Assembly: GCA_905234175.1 (NCBI GenBank)
Contig: CAJOGX010000016.1
Span: forward strand, 1 to 39,753
DNA from: an uncultured Selenomonadaceae bacterium
GTDB lineage: Bacteria; Bacillota; Negativicutes; Selenomonadales; Selenomonadaceae
DNA: 39,753 bases
Direction: 5' to 3'
Of the stretch, positions 1-8,426 are shown piece by piece. The translations under genes were made by a program, and so were the position numbers. Each line of letters begins with the position of its first letter. Position 1 is the stretch's first letter. A model generated the notes under the pieces. The model was not told the origin of the DNA, did not search any database, and saw only the letters and a program-made list of their open reading frames with translations.

Positions 1-1829
1 TATTCGACAGTTACCGACTTCGCCAGGTTGCGCGGTTTATCCACGTCGCAGCCTCGCGTTATCGCCGCGTAGTACGCCAAAAGCTGGAGCGGCACCACCG
101 TCAGCAGCGGTATCAAAAGTTCGTCGGTTTCCGGCACGAAAATCACGTGGTCGAGATATTTTTCCAGCTCCGTGTCGTCCGCCGCCGCAATTCCGATAAC
201 TATCGCATCGCGCGCCTTGACTTCCTTGATGTTCGACAAAGTTTTTTCGTAAACGGATTTCTGAGTTGCCAGCGCGATGACCGGCACGCCTTCGACTATC
301 AGCGCCAGCGTTCCGTGCTTGAGTTCGCCCGACGCGTACGCCTCCGCGTGTATGTACGAAATTTCCTTGAGCTTGAGCGCGCCTTCCAGCGCCACGCAAT
401 AATCCAGGCTCCGCCCAATGTAGAAAACGTCCTCGTTGAACCCGTACTGCCGCGCGAAGGTTTTTATCGGCTCCACGTCCGAGAGCGTTTCCGAAATTTG
501 CGCGGGGATTTTTTTCAGCAGACCAATCAGCCGCCGCAGTTCCGCCTCGTCAACAGTGCCGGAGATTTGCGCCATGTACAGCGCCAGCATGAACATCAAA
601 ATCAGCTGCGTCGTGTACGCCTTCGTTGACGCAACCGCGATTTCCGGCCCCGCCCACGTGTAAATTACAAATTCCGCTTCCCGCGCGATTGACGAGCCAA
701 CGACGTTCGTTACCGCCAGCGTCTTGGCGCCGAGCCGACGAGATTCTTTGAGCGCCGCAAGAGTGTCAGACGTTTCGCCGGACTGGCTGATAACAATCAC
801 CAAAGTTTGAGCGTCAACAATCGGGTCGCGGTAACGGTATTCGCTTGCCACGTCGACTTCCACGAGTTTGCGCACGAGTTTTTCAATGTAAAATTTTCCA
901 ACGAGACCCGCGTGGTACGCCGTGCCGCAGGCGACGATATAAATTTTGTTAATGCCGTCGAGGAAATTTTTGTCCCAGTTGAGTTCGTCGAGGAGAATTT
1001 TCGCGCCGTCCTTAGCGATACGCTTGCTCATCGTGTCGCGGACTGCCTTGGGCTGCTCGTTAATTTCCTTGAGCATGAAATGTTCGTAGCCGCCTTTTTC
1101 CGCCGCCTCAGCGTTCCAGTTCACGTGGAAAATTTTCTTGTTGACGGTTTTTCCCCACCGGTTGACAATCTGCACAGAATTTTTTTTGACGATAGCAATT
1201 TCGCCGTCGTTGAGAATGTAAGTTTCGCGCGTGTAGGAAATTATCGCCGGAATGTCGGACGCGATGAAATTTTCGTCCCTGCCTAAGCCGACGACCAGCG
1301 GATTTTCCTGTTTCGCGCAGATTAAAACATCAGGGAAATCCTTAGCCATGAACAAAAGCGAATAGGAGCCTTCGATTTTGCTCAGCACTTCGCGGACGGC
1401 CTCAACGAAATCGCCTTTGTAAACTTCTTCGAGCAGGTGCGCAACAACTTCGGTATCGGTCTCGGAAATGAATTTGTGGCCGCGCGCGATTAAACTTTCC
1501 TTGAGCGGCAGATAATTTTCGATAATGCCGTTGTGCACGACGAAAAAATTTCCGTGACAATCGGCGTGCGGGTGCGCGTTGATGTCGGACGGCCGCCCGT
1601 GCGTCGCCCAGCGCGTATGCCCAATGCCAGTCGTGCCAGCAGGAAGATTATTTTTCAGCTTGTCCTTGAGCGAATCGAGCCGCCCGACAGCTTTCTCACT
1701 GAAAACGCTCCCGCCATTGTTGACCGCGATGCCCGCCGAATCGTAGCCGCGATATTCAAGTTTCGTAAGACCGTCTAACAAAAAATCGACGGCGCGCCTG
1801 CCGCCAATGTACCCGACAATTCCGCACAT
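1..1829 (-). CDS. glmS: Glutamine--fructose-6-phosphate aminotransferase (isomerizing) GlmS
   Basis: Makes glucosamine-6-phosphate from fructose-6-phosphate and glutamine, the first committed step to UDP-GlcNAc for peptidoglycan and LPS; cytosolic. The reverse strand reads MCGIVGYIGG from 1829, so Cys2 is the N-terminal nucleophile of the class II glutaminase domain; the rest is the two-SIS-domain isomerase half. The protein ends in the family-typical PRNLAKSVTVE, and the first two window bases read TA, so only the last base of the stop codon is missing: 609 residues, the usual length. GGAGG sits 7 nt before the ATG. It follows the FAD-dehydrogenase gene but has its own promoter at 1861-1889 and a leader of only about 25 nt, so there is no room for the glmS ribozyme known from many Firmicutes. 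Identification is secure. Confidence 0.96.
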   Translation of the reverse strand, partial: MCGIVGYIGGRRAVDFLLDGLTKLEYRGYDSAGIAVNNGGSVFSEKAVGRLDSLKDKLKNNLPAGTTGIGHTRWATHGRPSDINAHPHADCHGNFFVVHNGIIENYLPLKESLIARGHKFISETDTEVVAHLLEEVYKGDFVEAVREVLSKIEGSYSLLFMAKDFPDVLICAKQENPLVVGLGRDENFIASDIPAIISYTRETYILNDGEIAIVKKNSVQIVNRWGKTVNKKIFHVNWNAEAAEKGGYEHFMLKEINEQPKAVRDTMSKRIAKDGAKILLDELNWDKNFLDGINKIYIVACGTAYHAGLVGKFYIEKLVRKLVEVDVASEYRYRDPIVDAQTLVIVISQSGETSDTLAALKESRRLGAKTLAVTNVVGSSIAREAEFVIYTWAGPEIAVASTKAYTTQLILMFMLALYMAQISGTVDEAELRRLIGLLKKIPAQISETLSDVEPIKTFARQYGFNEDVFYIGRSLDYCVALEGALKLKEISYIHAEAYASGELKHGTLALIVEGVPVIALATQKSVYEKTLSNIKEVKARDAIVIGIAAADDTELEKYLDHVIFVPETDELLIPLLTVVPLQLLAYYAAITRGCDVDKPRNLAKSVTVE

Positions 1830-1860
1830 GATTTTTCCTCCAAATTTAGTTATTCTGTCG

Positions 1861-1889
1861 ATTATAACTTACCGCGCCGCCTGCGTCAA
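1861..1889 (-). promoter_or_regulatory. Sigma-70 type promoter of glmS
   Basis: On the minus strand, -35 TTGACG (1889-1884), a 17-nt spacer, and a perfect -10 TATAAT (1866-1861). It overlaps the stop codon of the upstream FAD-dependent dehydrogenase gene (1869-1871). Predicted start of transcription is near 1854, giving a leader of about 25 nt before the glmS ATG. Confidence 0.8.
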
Positions 1890-3464
1890 CAAATTTCGCG
1901 CAGACTTAACGCCGTCGACCGCCGAACTCATAATCCCGCCAGCGTAACCCGCGCCCTCGCCAATGGGAAAAATTCCGCCGTGGCTCAGCGACTGCCGCGT
2001 AACTTTATCGCGCAAAATCCTGCACGGCGCGCTGGTTCGAGTTTCAACGCCGGTTAACGGAATATCCTCCGCCGCGAAATTTTTAATCCTGCCATTCCAG
2101 AAATTCAGCGCGTCTTTTAAAGTTTCAGCAACTTCCGCCGGCAAAATTTCATTCATGTCAGCGATTTTGAAGCCGAGCGGGTAAGTTGGCTTGACGGCGA
2201 AATTTTGAGAGCCCGCGCGAGCGTTCAGGAAATCGCCGACGCTTTGAACTGGCGCCTTGAAGTTGCCGCCGCCGAGTTTGAACGCCAGAGTTTCAAGGTG
2301 CCGCTGAAATCTTACGCCGCTGAGAACGTCGCCGCCGAAATTTTTGAAATCGCCCGCGTCAACCGTCACGAGAATCGCGCTGTTGGCCACGCCGGAAGAG
2401 CGCGCGAAGTTGCTCATGCCGTTGGTAACGACGCCGCCGGTTTCAGACGCCGCCGCCACGACCTGCCCGCCAGGACACATGCAAAAGCTGTACGCGCCGC
2501 GCGTTTTGCCCTTGAACGTCAGAAAATAATCCGCCGCCGGAAGTTTGGGACTGGCGAAGTCTTCGCCGTACTGCGCGCGGTTAATAAATTCCTGCGCGTG
2601 CTCAATCCTTACGCCGACAGCGAACGCCTTAGTTTCCATCGCTAAACCGTGCCGGTTCAACATTTCGTAAGTGTCTCGCGCGGAATGACCAACGCCTAAG
2701 AAAACCGCGCCCGCCGGAAATTTTTCGGAGCCGTTGACAATCGCCGCCGTGACGTTCCTGCCAGCGTCGAACTCGAAATCCGTCACTTGCGCGTTGAAAA
2801 AAATTTTACCGCCGAGCCTTAGAATTTCCGCGCGAATATTTTTAACGACGCCGCGAAGTTTGTCAGTGCCAATGTGCGGTTTCTGCAGGTAAGAAATTTC
2901 TTCCGGCGCGCCAGCTTCCACGAAAGTTTTCAGCACGCAGCCAGTCAAAGGGTCGTCAAGGCGCGTGGTGAGTTTGCCGTCGGAAAAAGTTCCCGCGCCG
3001 CCTTCGCCGAACTGCACGTTGGAATTTTCGTCAAGCTCACCCGTGCGGAAAAATTTGGCAACGGCGGCAGTGCGAGCGTCAACGTCACCGCCGCGCTCAA
3101 AAATAATCGGCTCCAGTCCTGCGCGCGCCAGCTCAAGGGCGGCGAACATACCGGCGGGACCGAAGCCAATGACTATTGGATTTTTCTGCGCGAAACTTTT
3201 TGGAACTGCGACGCGCGGGAAAATATTTTCAGCGAGAATTTCCGTAACGCCGCCGCCCAGCCTGACTTTGCCCGCAACTTCCACGTCAACGATATAATTA
3301 AATTTTATACCGGCACCGTGATAACGGCGGGCGTCGACAGCCTTGCGAACGAGCTTAACGCGGCGGATTTTTTCAGCGCCAACTTTCAGGCGGCTGGCGG
3401 CAATTTCCTCAAGCGCGCGGTTATCGTCAAGGTCGGCGGCGAGATTCGTGATTCTGACTTTCAA
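1869..3464 (-). CDS. NAD(P)/FAD-dependent dehydrogenase, COG2509 type
   Basis: 531-residue flavoprotein of unknown substrate. An N-terminal domain of about 90 residues precedes a Rossmann FAD-binding motif (VIGFGPAGMFAALELARAG) and the COG2509 hallmark stretch with FGEGGAGTFSDGKL; near the C-terminus are GEGAGYAGGI and a SAVDGVK segment that usually close the FAD site. Length and order agree with the widespread uncharacterised FAD-dependent dehydrogenase family of Firmicutes. It starts 6 nt after the cdaR stop and is probably the last gene of the gspE-to-cdaR run before the glmS promoter. The family is clear; its biochemical role is not established, and the link to cdaR is only positional. 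Confidence 0.85.
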   Translation of the reverse strand: MKVRITNLAADLDDNRALEEIAASRLKVGAEKIRRVKLVRKAVDARRYHGAGIKFNYIVDVEVAGKVRLGGGVTEILAENIFPRVAVPKSFAQKNPIVIGFGPAGMFAALELARAGLEPIIFERGGDVDARTAAVAKFFRTGELDENSNVQFGEGGAGTFSDGKLTTRLDDPLTGCVLKTFVEAGAPEEISYLQKPHIGTDKLRGVVKNIRAEILRLGGKIFFNAQVTDFEFDAGRNVTAAIVNGSEKFPAGAVFLGVGHSARDTYEMLNRHGLAMETKAFAVGVRIEHAQEFINRAQYGEDFASPKLPAADYFLTFKGKTRGAYSFCMCPGGQVVAAASETGGVVTNGMSNFARSSGVANSAILVTVDAGDFKNFGGDVLSGVRFQRHLETLAFKLGGGNFKAPVQSVGDFLNARAGSQNFAVKPTYPLGFKIADMNEILPAEVAETLKDALNFWNGRIKNFAAEDIPLTGVETRTSAPCRILRDKVTRQSLSHGGIFPIGEGAGYAGGIMSSAVDGVKSARNLLTQAAR

Positions 3465-3470
3465 AAAAAT

Positions 3471-4394
3471 TTACTCCTTTAGACTAACTCTGGCGTCGAC
3501 TTCGTACTCGCTGAGCGTGATGCCTTCGGGGATAACAAGTTTCAGCTTGCCGATAAACGATTTGACATTAACGGGCAGTGTGAGCGTTTCGGTCTTAATC
3601 GCCTCGATTGAGCTGACGAGTTCAGTCATGCCGGTGATTTCGACATTTTCAGGATTGATTGTTATTTTGTCTATTTCGCGACCGGCAGGCGCGGCGACTT
3701 CGGCAACTATCGGCACGGTTTTTTTCTGGATATTGCTTTCGATAACGACGGTGACGGTGATAGCCGAAGGGACAACGCGCACGTCGCTGACTTCGCGGCC
3801 ATTTTCGTCGACGGCGCTCAGCGGAACGGGAATGTCAAAAGTTTCAGCGTTGCCGCTCAGGCCAATGTAGCCAATGACGCGGCGGACGGAGTTCACGGCG
3901 GTCTTAGCGCCAATCAGCGTCAGGTTGTCAGAGGAGCGGTCGAGATTTTTGACGATTGAACCTTCGACGGGCGTGCCGGTGACGATAATTTCGGCGGGAA
4001 TCTGGCGCTCAATGAAGGGGTCGAGCTTGACGCGGACAATTTCGGGGCGGACGCTTTCGAGTTCAAAGCCCTTGGGGTAGGAAGTTTCAACGGGAATATC
4101 GTATTCGCCCTCGCCGGTGTAGTCGCGCAGGTTTGCGAAGGCGCGGAGGTTGCTTTCGCCGTAGTCGATGAAGTAGGAGCGTGGCGCCCGCAGTCGAACG
4201 CGAATTGTCTGGTCTGCGTAGAGCGCTTTGAATTTCGGCGGGACGTTGACCATGGATAGCGGCACGTCGTAGGAGCCATTTATCACAGGATCCTGGCTGC
4301 TCATGACGAAAAACCACAGCGCCGTTGACAGAATCAGCGCGACAAATTTTTTCTGCCGGTTCCGCAATAAAATATTTTTAATTAGTTCCAGCAT
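3471..4394 (-). CDS. cdaR: YbbR-domain protein CdaR, regulator of the c-di-AMP cyclase
   Basis: 307-residue protein with one N-terminal membrane segment (about residues 17-32, VALILSTALWFFVMSS) followed by extracytoplasmic YbbR beta-domains in tandem (segments such as PVNGSYDVPLSMVNVPP-like and the repeated V.GYIGLSG / VSDVRVVPSAI patterns). In Firmicutes CdaR binds and modulates the diadenylate cyclase CdaA at the membrane. The reading frame overlaps the end of cdaA by 17 nt, the classic cdaA-cdaR arrangement and a sign of translational coupling. glmM, the usual third member of this cluster, is not next to it but lies at 25-26 kb; the FAD-dehydrogenase gene follows instead. Confidence 0.9.
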   Translation of the reverse strand: MLELIKNILLRNRQKKFVALILSTALWFFVMSSQDPVINGSYDVPLSMVNVPPKFKALYADQTIRVRLRAPRSYFIDYGESNLRAFANLRDYTGEGEYDIPVETSYPKGFELESVRPEIVRVKLDPFIERQIPAEIIVTGTPVEGSIVKNLDRSSDNLTLIGAKTAVNSVRRVIGYIGLSGNAETFDIPVPLSAVDENGREVSDVRVVPSAITVTVVIESNIQKKTVPIVAEVAAPAGREIDKITINPENVEITGMTELVSSIEAIKTETLTLPVNVKSFIGKLKLVIPEGITLSEYEVDARVSLKE

Positions 4395-5235
4395 TGTGCG
4401 TTCTCCACTTCAGGAAAAAATCTAAAAAACTTTTCTTATGCTGGTGGACAAAGGCTGGGCGAAGTACCGACGCCAGCGTTTCGCCGTTGAGGTGGCGCAT
4501 GAGCCGACCGTTTTCCGCAACAGAAATCGTGCCGGTTTCCTCGCTGACAACTAAAACCAGCGCGTCGCACTGCTCAGAAATTCCGATAGCCGCGCGGTGC
4601 CGCGTGCCAAGTTCCTTAGACAGCCCACGCTTTTCCGTCAGCGGAAGTAAACAACCCGCCGCGTAAAGTCTGTTCCCGCGAATTATCGCCGCGCCGTCGT
4701 GCAGTGGCGTGTTCACGAAAAACACGTTGCCCAGCAGTTCCGCAGTGATTCTCGCGTCAAGTTTTATTCCAGTGTCCGCCACGTCGTTTAAGCCCATTTC
4801 CCGCTCGATAACCATAAGCGCGCCGGTTTTCGTGGACGACAGCGCCTTCGACGCCCGCACAAGTTCTTCGACGACTTTGTTTGCCTCTTCCTCGTCAAGC
4901 ATTTCGCGCTCGGAAAATAAAAATTTCCCCTGCCCAATTCGCTCCAGCGTCCGCCGCAATTCCGGCTGAAAAACTATCGGCAGCAACACGAACATCCACG
5001 TCATTATTTTTTCAAAAATCCACGATAATAAATTCAACTGCAGCACGTTGCAGAAAAAATTCGCCATGAACAGCACTAAAATTCCCTTGACAAGCGTTAT
5101 CGCGCGCGTGCCTTCAAGCATCGCGTATAATTTATAAAGTATAATCGCAACAAGCAAAATTTCCAGCACGTCCGACGGCCGAATCGTCGAAATCAGCCCA
5201 GCGACCTGTGCCGGAAGCGATATGTTAAACGGCAT
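4378..5235 (-). CDS. cdaA: Diadenylate cyclase CdaA (DAC domain, membrane-bound)
   Basis: Condenses two ATP into c-di-AMP, the second messenger for potassium, osmotic and cell-wall homeostasis. Residues 1-80 carry about three membrane segments; the DAC domain follows with the catalytic DGA motif (LHDGAAIIRG, about residue 178) and the RHR motif (GTRHRAAIGISE, about residue 210). I prefer the ATG at 5235 (MPFNISLPA), which has a GGGGG ribosome site 7 nt upstream; an ATG at 5241 and an open extension up to 5325 exist, but the extension runs into the upstream radical SAM gene and is not conserved-looking. With this start the protein is 285 residues, near the family length. Operon partner cdaR overlaps its 3' end. 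Confidence 0.93.
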   Translation of the reverse strand: MPFNISLPAQVAGLISTIRPSDVLEILLVAIILYKLYAMLEGTRAITLVKGILVLFMANFFCNVLQLNLLSWIFEKIMTWMFVLLPIVFQPELRRTLERIGQGKFLFSEREMLDEEEANKVVEELVRASKALSSTKTGALMVIEREMGLNDVADTGIKLDARITAELLGNVFFVNTPLHDGAAIIRGNRLYAAGCLLPLTEKRGLSKELGTRHRAAIGISEQCDALVLVVSEETGTISVAENGRLMRHLNGETLASVLRPAFVHQHKKSFLDFFLKWRTHNAGTN

Positions 5236-5266
5236 GCGCATTCCCCCTTGTTTTAGTTTGGAAAAT

Positions 5267-6169
5267 CTATCGCACGCCCGAACCGTCGAAGCGCGGAATA
5301 AATTTTTCCTCGGCAGTTCTTCCAAGCTGAATATAGCAGTTTTCTACGCCAATTTCAAGCGCGTGTTTAACAACGGAATCGTACTCAAAAGTCGTGAGGC
5401 GGCGGGAAATTTTTTTGTGCTCGCCCGCGCGAAAAACCGGCGTGTACTGGTTCATGAGGCTGATAAAAACCCTGTTACCAAAATTTTCGTAAAGCCAGTC
5501 CAAAATCTTAATGCTGTCGTGGCGGAAATTGGGTAAAATTAAATGGCGTACGAGGACGCCACGGGTCATATTGTCGGCCGCGCTGAAACGGGGCTCGCCG
5601 ACGAGTTCAAACATTTTGCGAATGGCGGCGCCTGCCACGGCGAAATAGTTAGGCGCGCGCGAAAAAGTTACGGCGAGTTCGTCGCTGAAATATTTCAGGT
5701 CGGGTAGAAAAATATCGACGCGGTCGCGCAGAAGTTCGAGCGTCGAAAGATTTTCATAGGCGCTGGTGTTATAGACGACGGGAAGTTTCAGTCCGTTCGT
5801 TTTAGCTAGGTCGAGAGCAACGCAGATTTGCGGAACGTAATGAGTCGGCGTGACGAGTTCGACGTTGGCGGCACCGCGCGCCTGCTGTTCAAGAAAAATT
5901 TCGGAGAGCCGCTCAATGGAAATTTCCTCCCCGCGCCCGCCGCTGCTGATTTCAAAATTCTGGCAGTAAACGCATTTTAAATTACAGTGCGAAAAGAAAA
6001 CCGTACCGGCACCGTTTTCCCCGACGAGGCAGGGCTCCTCCCATTTGTGCAGGCTGACAAGCGCGACGCGAATTTTTTCACCGGCGCCGCAAAATCCCGC
6101 GCGTTCTGTTCTGTCTGCACCGCACCTGCGCGGACAAAGTTCACAGCTTTTCAGCAAATCCAAAATCAT
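5267..6169 (-). CDS. Radical SAM protein, PflA-like (COG1313)
   Basis: 300-residue radical SAM enzyme. The iron-sulfur motif CNLKCVYC is seen at about residues 83-90, and an extra N-terminal cysteine cluster (CELCPRRC ... FCG) is typical of the COG1313 'putative pyruvate formate-lyase activating enzyme' family. Substrate unknown. Its ATG overlaps the TGA of the upstream YvyF-like gene (ATGA, 6169-6166), so the two are translationally coupled. cdaA starts about 31 nt downstream. No glycyl-radical enzyme lies in the window, so a PFL-activating role is not supported by context. Confidence 0.85.
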   Translation of the reverse strand: MILDLLKSCELCPRRCGADRTERAGFCGAGEKIRVALVSLHKWEEPCLVGENGAGTVFFSHCNLKCVYCQNFEISSGGRGEEISIERLSEIFLEQQARGAANVELVTPTHYVPQICVALDLAKTNGLKLPVVYNTSAYENLSTLELLRDRVDIFLPDLKYFSDELAVTFSRAPNYFAVAGAAIRKMFELVGEPRFSAADNMTRGVLVRHLILPNFRHDSIKILDWLYENFGNRVFISLMNQYTPVFRAGEHKKISRRLTTFEYDSVVKHALEIGVENCYIQLGRTAEEKFIPRFDGSGVR

Positions 6170-6675
6170 GGATTGTTACGGTTCTTCAAAAGGGTCTGCG
6201 CGAAATTGCGTCTGATATTGGCGGAGCGGGTTTCCTTTTCAAATTCGCGTTCAGCGAGGGCGTCGAGGCGCTCAATCGTCGACATTTTCCGGTCTTCCTT
6301 AATGCGAATCTGCATGGATTCGGCGGCCTTGCGCGTCTGAGTTCTGAGTCGACTGAGGCAGTCAGTGCAGTAGGTGCCGGTGTGAATTGGGCGCCCGCAG
6401 CCCACGCACGGATACATAAAATCTTCGCCGCTGCCCGTGTTGGAAAAAATTCCTTCCTGCATCATTCTTTTCAGCATTTTATCGGTCGCGCCGGTCGCCT
6501 CCATGACTTCCTTCATTGAAGTGCCAGGGTTATCGCGAATATATTCAACAACTTTCTGCTCAAATGCTTTAGCCTCGTCCGTGCACTCTCTGCAAATCTT
6601 TTCGCCGCGCAGGGAAGTGAAAACCTTCCCGCATTTCGTGCAATTTCTAAGCTTCGGTCCACTCAGTAAAGCCAC
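6166..6675 (-). CDS. YvyF-like flagellar-operon protein (TIGR03826 family)
   Basis: 169 residues, zinc-ribbon-like protein. Visible are CTKCGKVF ... CREC near the N-terminus, a middle helix-turn-helix-like segment (GTSMKEVMEATGATDKML), and a second cysteine set CVGCGRPIHTGTYCTDC. This matches the TIGR03826 family usually found beside flgM and other flagellar genes in Firmicutes; its function is poorly known and may be regulatory. No flagellar genes are nearby here. I place the start at the GTG at 6675 because a perfect GAGGTGAT ribosome site lies 4 nt before it; an in-frame GTG at 6684 would sit inside that site. It is coupled to the radical SAM gene by an ATGA overlap. Confidence 0.8.
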   Translation of the reverse strand: MALLSGPKLRNCTKCGKVFTSLRGEKICRECTDEAKAFEQKVVEYIRDNPGTSMKEVMEATGATDKMLKRMMQEGIFSNTGSGEDFMYPCVGCGRPIHTGTYCTDCLSRLRTQTRKAAESMQIRIKEDRKMSTIERLDALAEREFEKETRSANIRRNFAQTLLKNRNNP

Positions 6676-6726
6676 TTTTATCACCTCGACATAATTTTTC
6701 TATAAAAGTATCAAAAAACCTGCAAC

Positions 6727-7092
6727 TCAGCGCGCCAAAGTTAATCCAGCCGTGCAGGCCGCCAGTCCAATCGTCACGCTCACCAAAACATTCGCCGCCG
6801 CTGAAAATATCTGCCCGCCCTGCAGGAGCGCTAAAGTTTCGGCGGAAAAACTTGAAAACGTCGTGAAGCCGCCCAAAAATCCCACCGCCAGCAAAAGCCG
6901 CAGCGATTCAAGCGACGCCCGCCCCGCGATTATTCCGACGACAATCCCCATTAAAAAACTTCCCAGCAAATTCGCCGTCAGCGTGCCCAGCGGAAAATTT
7001 CCCAGCTTGCCCGTCAGCGCCGTCGTTACGAAATACCGCGCCACCGCTCCAAGTCCGCCGCCCGCAAATACCAGCAGAAATTTCACCGCCAC
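6727..7092 (-). CDS. crcB: Fluoride efflux channel CrcB/Fluc
   Basis: 121-residue, four-helix membrane protein that exports fluoride as a dual-topology dimer. The family motifs GGLGAVARYF (N-terminus), NLLGSFLMG (with the pore Asn) and GFLGGFTTFSSFS (with the phenylalanines that line the pore) are all present. The start overlaps the end of the gspE-like gene by 10 nt, so it is co-translated with it. I see no fluoride riboswitch in front, and no second crcB copy; Fluc proteins like this one can work as homodimers. Confidence 0.92.
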   Translation of the reverse strand: MAVKFLLVFAGGGLGAVARYFVTTALTGKLGNFPLGTLTANLLGSFLMGIVVGIIAGRASLESLRLLLAVGFLGGFTTFSSFSAETLALLQGGQIFSAAANVLVSVTIGLAACTAGLTLAR

Positions 7093-8309
7093 TGAACATC
7101 GCTCCCCAAAATCCCGCGAACTTCCTCCAGCGTCGTCAGCCCCGCGCGAACTTTTTCCTGCCCGTCCGACGCCAGAGTTTTCAGACCGCCGCTAAGAGCC
7201 GCCTCACGAATTTTATCGAGATCCCGACTGCTAAGAATCAGCGCGCGAATATTTTTATCGACGCTCAGAATTTCGTGGAGCGCCAGCCGCCCATAAAAGC
7301 CCGTGCCGCCGCATTTCTCGCAGCCAACTGAATTATAAACCTTCGGCGCGCCAATAATTTTCTCCTCGAACTCGTTCGCCGCCACCAGCTTTTTGCACGC
7401 CGGACACAGCCGCCGCACCAGCCGCTGAGCCACAACGCCCTTTAAAGTTGATGCCAGCAGGTACGGTTCCACGCCCATTTCTATCATTCTGAACACCGCC
7501 GAGCACGAATCCGCCGCGTGCAGCGTCGTGAAAATCAAATGCCCCGTGAGCGCCGCCCGTACCGCGATTTGTGAAGTTTCCGCGTCGCGCGCCTCGCCGA
7601 CCATCATGCAGTTGCAATCCATTCGCAGCATTGCCCGCAAGCCCGCCGCGAACGTCAGGCCGGCTTTTTCGTTGACCTGCACCTGGCTCACGCCGTCCAA
7701 ATGCTGTTCGATTGGGTCTTCCAGCGTCATTATCGCGCGCGTCGGCTGATTCAGTTCGCGCAGTGCCGCATAGAGCGTCGTCGATTTGCCGGAGTTCATC
7801 GGCCCCGTCAGGATTATCATTCCCGAAGTTTCCGCTATCAGCCGCCGGAAAATTTTTTCGTTCTCCGCCGTGAAGCCCAGTTCCGTCAGCCGGTGCAAAT
7901 TCTGCGAGGAGTCCAATAATCTTATCGTCAGACTTTCCGCGCCGTATGAAGGCATTGACGCTACACGCATTTCCGTTCCGGCGAACTGTATTGCGCCGTC
8001 CAGCGCCGAGAAAGCCGCCGTTGTATCCATTCGCGCCAGAATTTTTATCCGCGAGCTTATCGCCGTCGCAAATTTTATCGGTAACGGCTCGTGCATTTCG
8101 TGTAAGTGCCCGTCGATTCTGTACCGCACGCGCAGAAATTCTTCAAACGGCTCGATGTGCAAATCCGTCGCCCGCATTTTTACCGCGAGGTTCAAAATTA
8201 ATTCGACCAGCTGAACTATTGCCTGCGACGCGCCGCCGAAATTGTGCCCCGCCTGATGAATCAGCTTGTGGAGCCGCTCCGTAAATTCTTCCAACGGTAT
8301 CGCCGCCAA
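7083..8309 (-). CDS. GspE/PilB-family secretion or pilus ATPase
   Basis: 408-residue hexameric ATPase that powers a type II secretion pseudopilus, type IV pilus or DNA-uptake apparatus from the cytosolic face. Seen are the N2-like region with RATDLHIEP, a Walker A motif with an unusual middle (GPMNSGKSTT instead of GPTGSGKSTT, about residues 168-177), the Asp box and the His box region (LRAMLRMDCNCMMVGEARD), and a zinc-binding tetracysteine (CPAC ... CEKCGGTGF). The N1 domain of full-length PilB/GspE is absent, as in the shorter ComGA-like forms. It starts with TTG a few bases behind a strong promoter; no clear ribosome site. No other secretion or pilus genes are in the window, so the exact machine is undecided. 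Confidence 0.88.
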   Translation of the reverse strand: MAAIPLEEFTERLHKLIHQAGHNFGGASQAIVQLVELILNLAVKMRATDLHIEPFEEFLRVRYRIDGHLHEMHEPLPIKFATAISSRIKILARMDTTAAFSALDGAIQFAGTEMRVASMPSYGAESLTIRLLDSSQNLHRLTELGFTAENEKIFRRLIAETSGMIILTGPMNSGKSTTLYAALRELNQPTRAIMTLEDPIEQHLDGVSQVQVNEKAGLTFAAGLRAMLRMDCNCMMVGEARDAETSQIAVRAALTGHLIFTTLHAADSCSAVFRMIEMGVEPYLLASTLKGVVAQRLVRRLCPACKKLVAANEFEEKIIGAPKVYNSVGCEKCGGTGFYGRLALHEILSVDKNIRALILSSRDLDKIREAALSGGLKTLASDGQEKVRAGLTTLEEVRGILGSDVQWR

Positions 8310-8327
8310 TCTGAAATTCTTGTAAAA

Positions 8328-8356
8328 ATTTTACTACAAAACGCGCGCAGAATCAA
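8328..8356 (-). promoter_or_regulatory. Promoter of the gspE-crcB-yvyF-cdaA run
   Basis: Minus-strand -35 TTGATT (8356-8351), 17-nt spacer, -10 TAAAAT (8333-8328). The gspE TTG start lies about 18 nt downstream of the -10, so the leader would be only about 10-12 nt, which fits the absence of a clear ribosome site. Confidence 0.65.
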
Positions 8357-8390
8357 CGCTTAATTGTGGAAAATCCGGCGCCGTTGGTAT

Positions 8391-8398
8391 ATAATTTC
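8391..8398 (+). promoter_or_regulatory. Likely -10 element of the cbiB promoter
   Basis: The plus strand reads TATATAAT about 30 nt before the cbiB ATG, giving a perfect TATAAT with no convincing -35 at 16-18 nt. It is divergent from the gspE promoter 40 nt away. Confidence 0.45.
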
Positions 8399-8426
8399 AG
8401 CATAAAAAAATTTTCGGGGTGTTGCT

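Noticed and set aside
1830-1868. glmS ribozyme in front of glmS
   Set aside because: Only about 39 bases separate the genes and the promoter occupies much of it; the ribozyme needs well over 100 nt.
5236-5325. N-terminal extension of cdaA to 5325
   Set aside because: It overlaps the end of the radical SAM gene, lacks a ribosome site and is not hydrophobic like the real first helix; the ATG at 5235 has GGGGG upstream.
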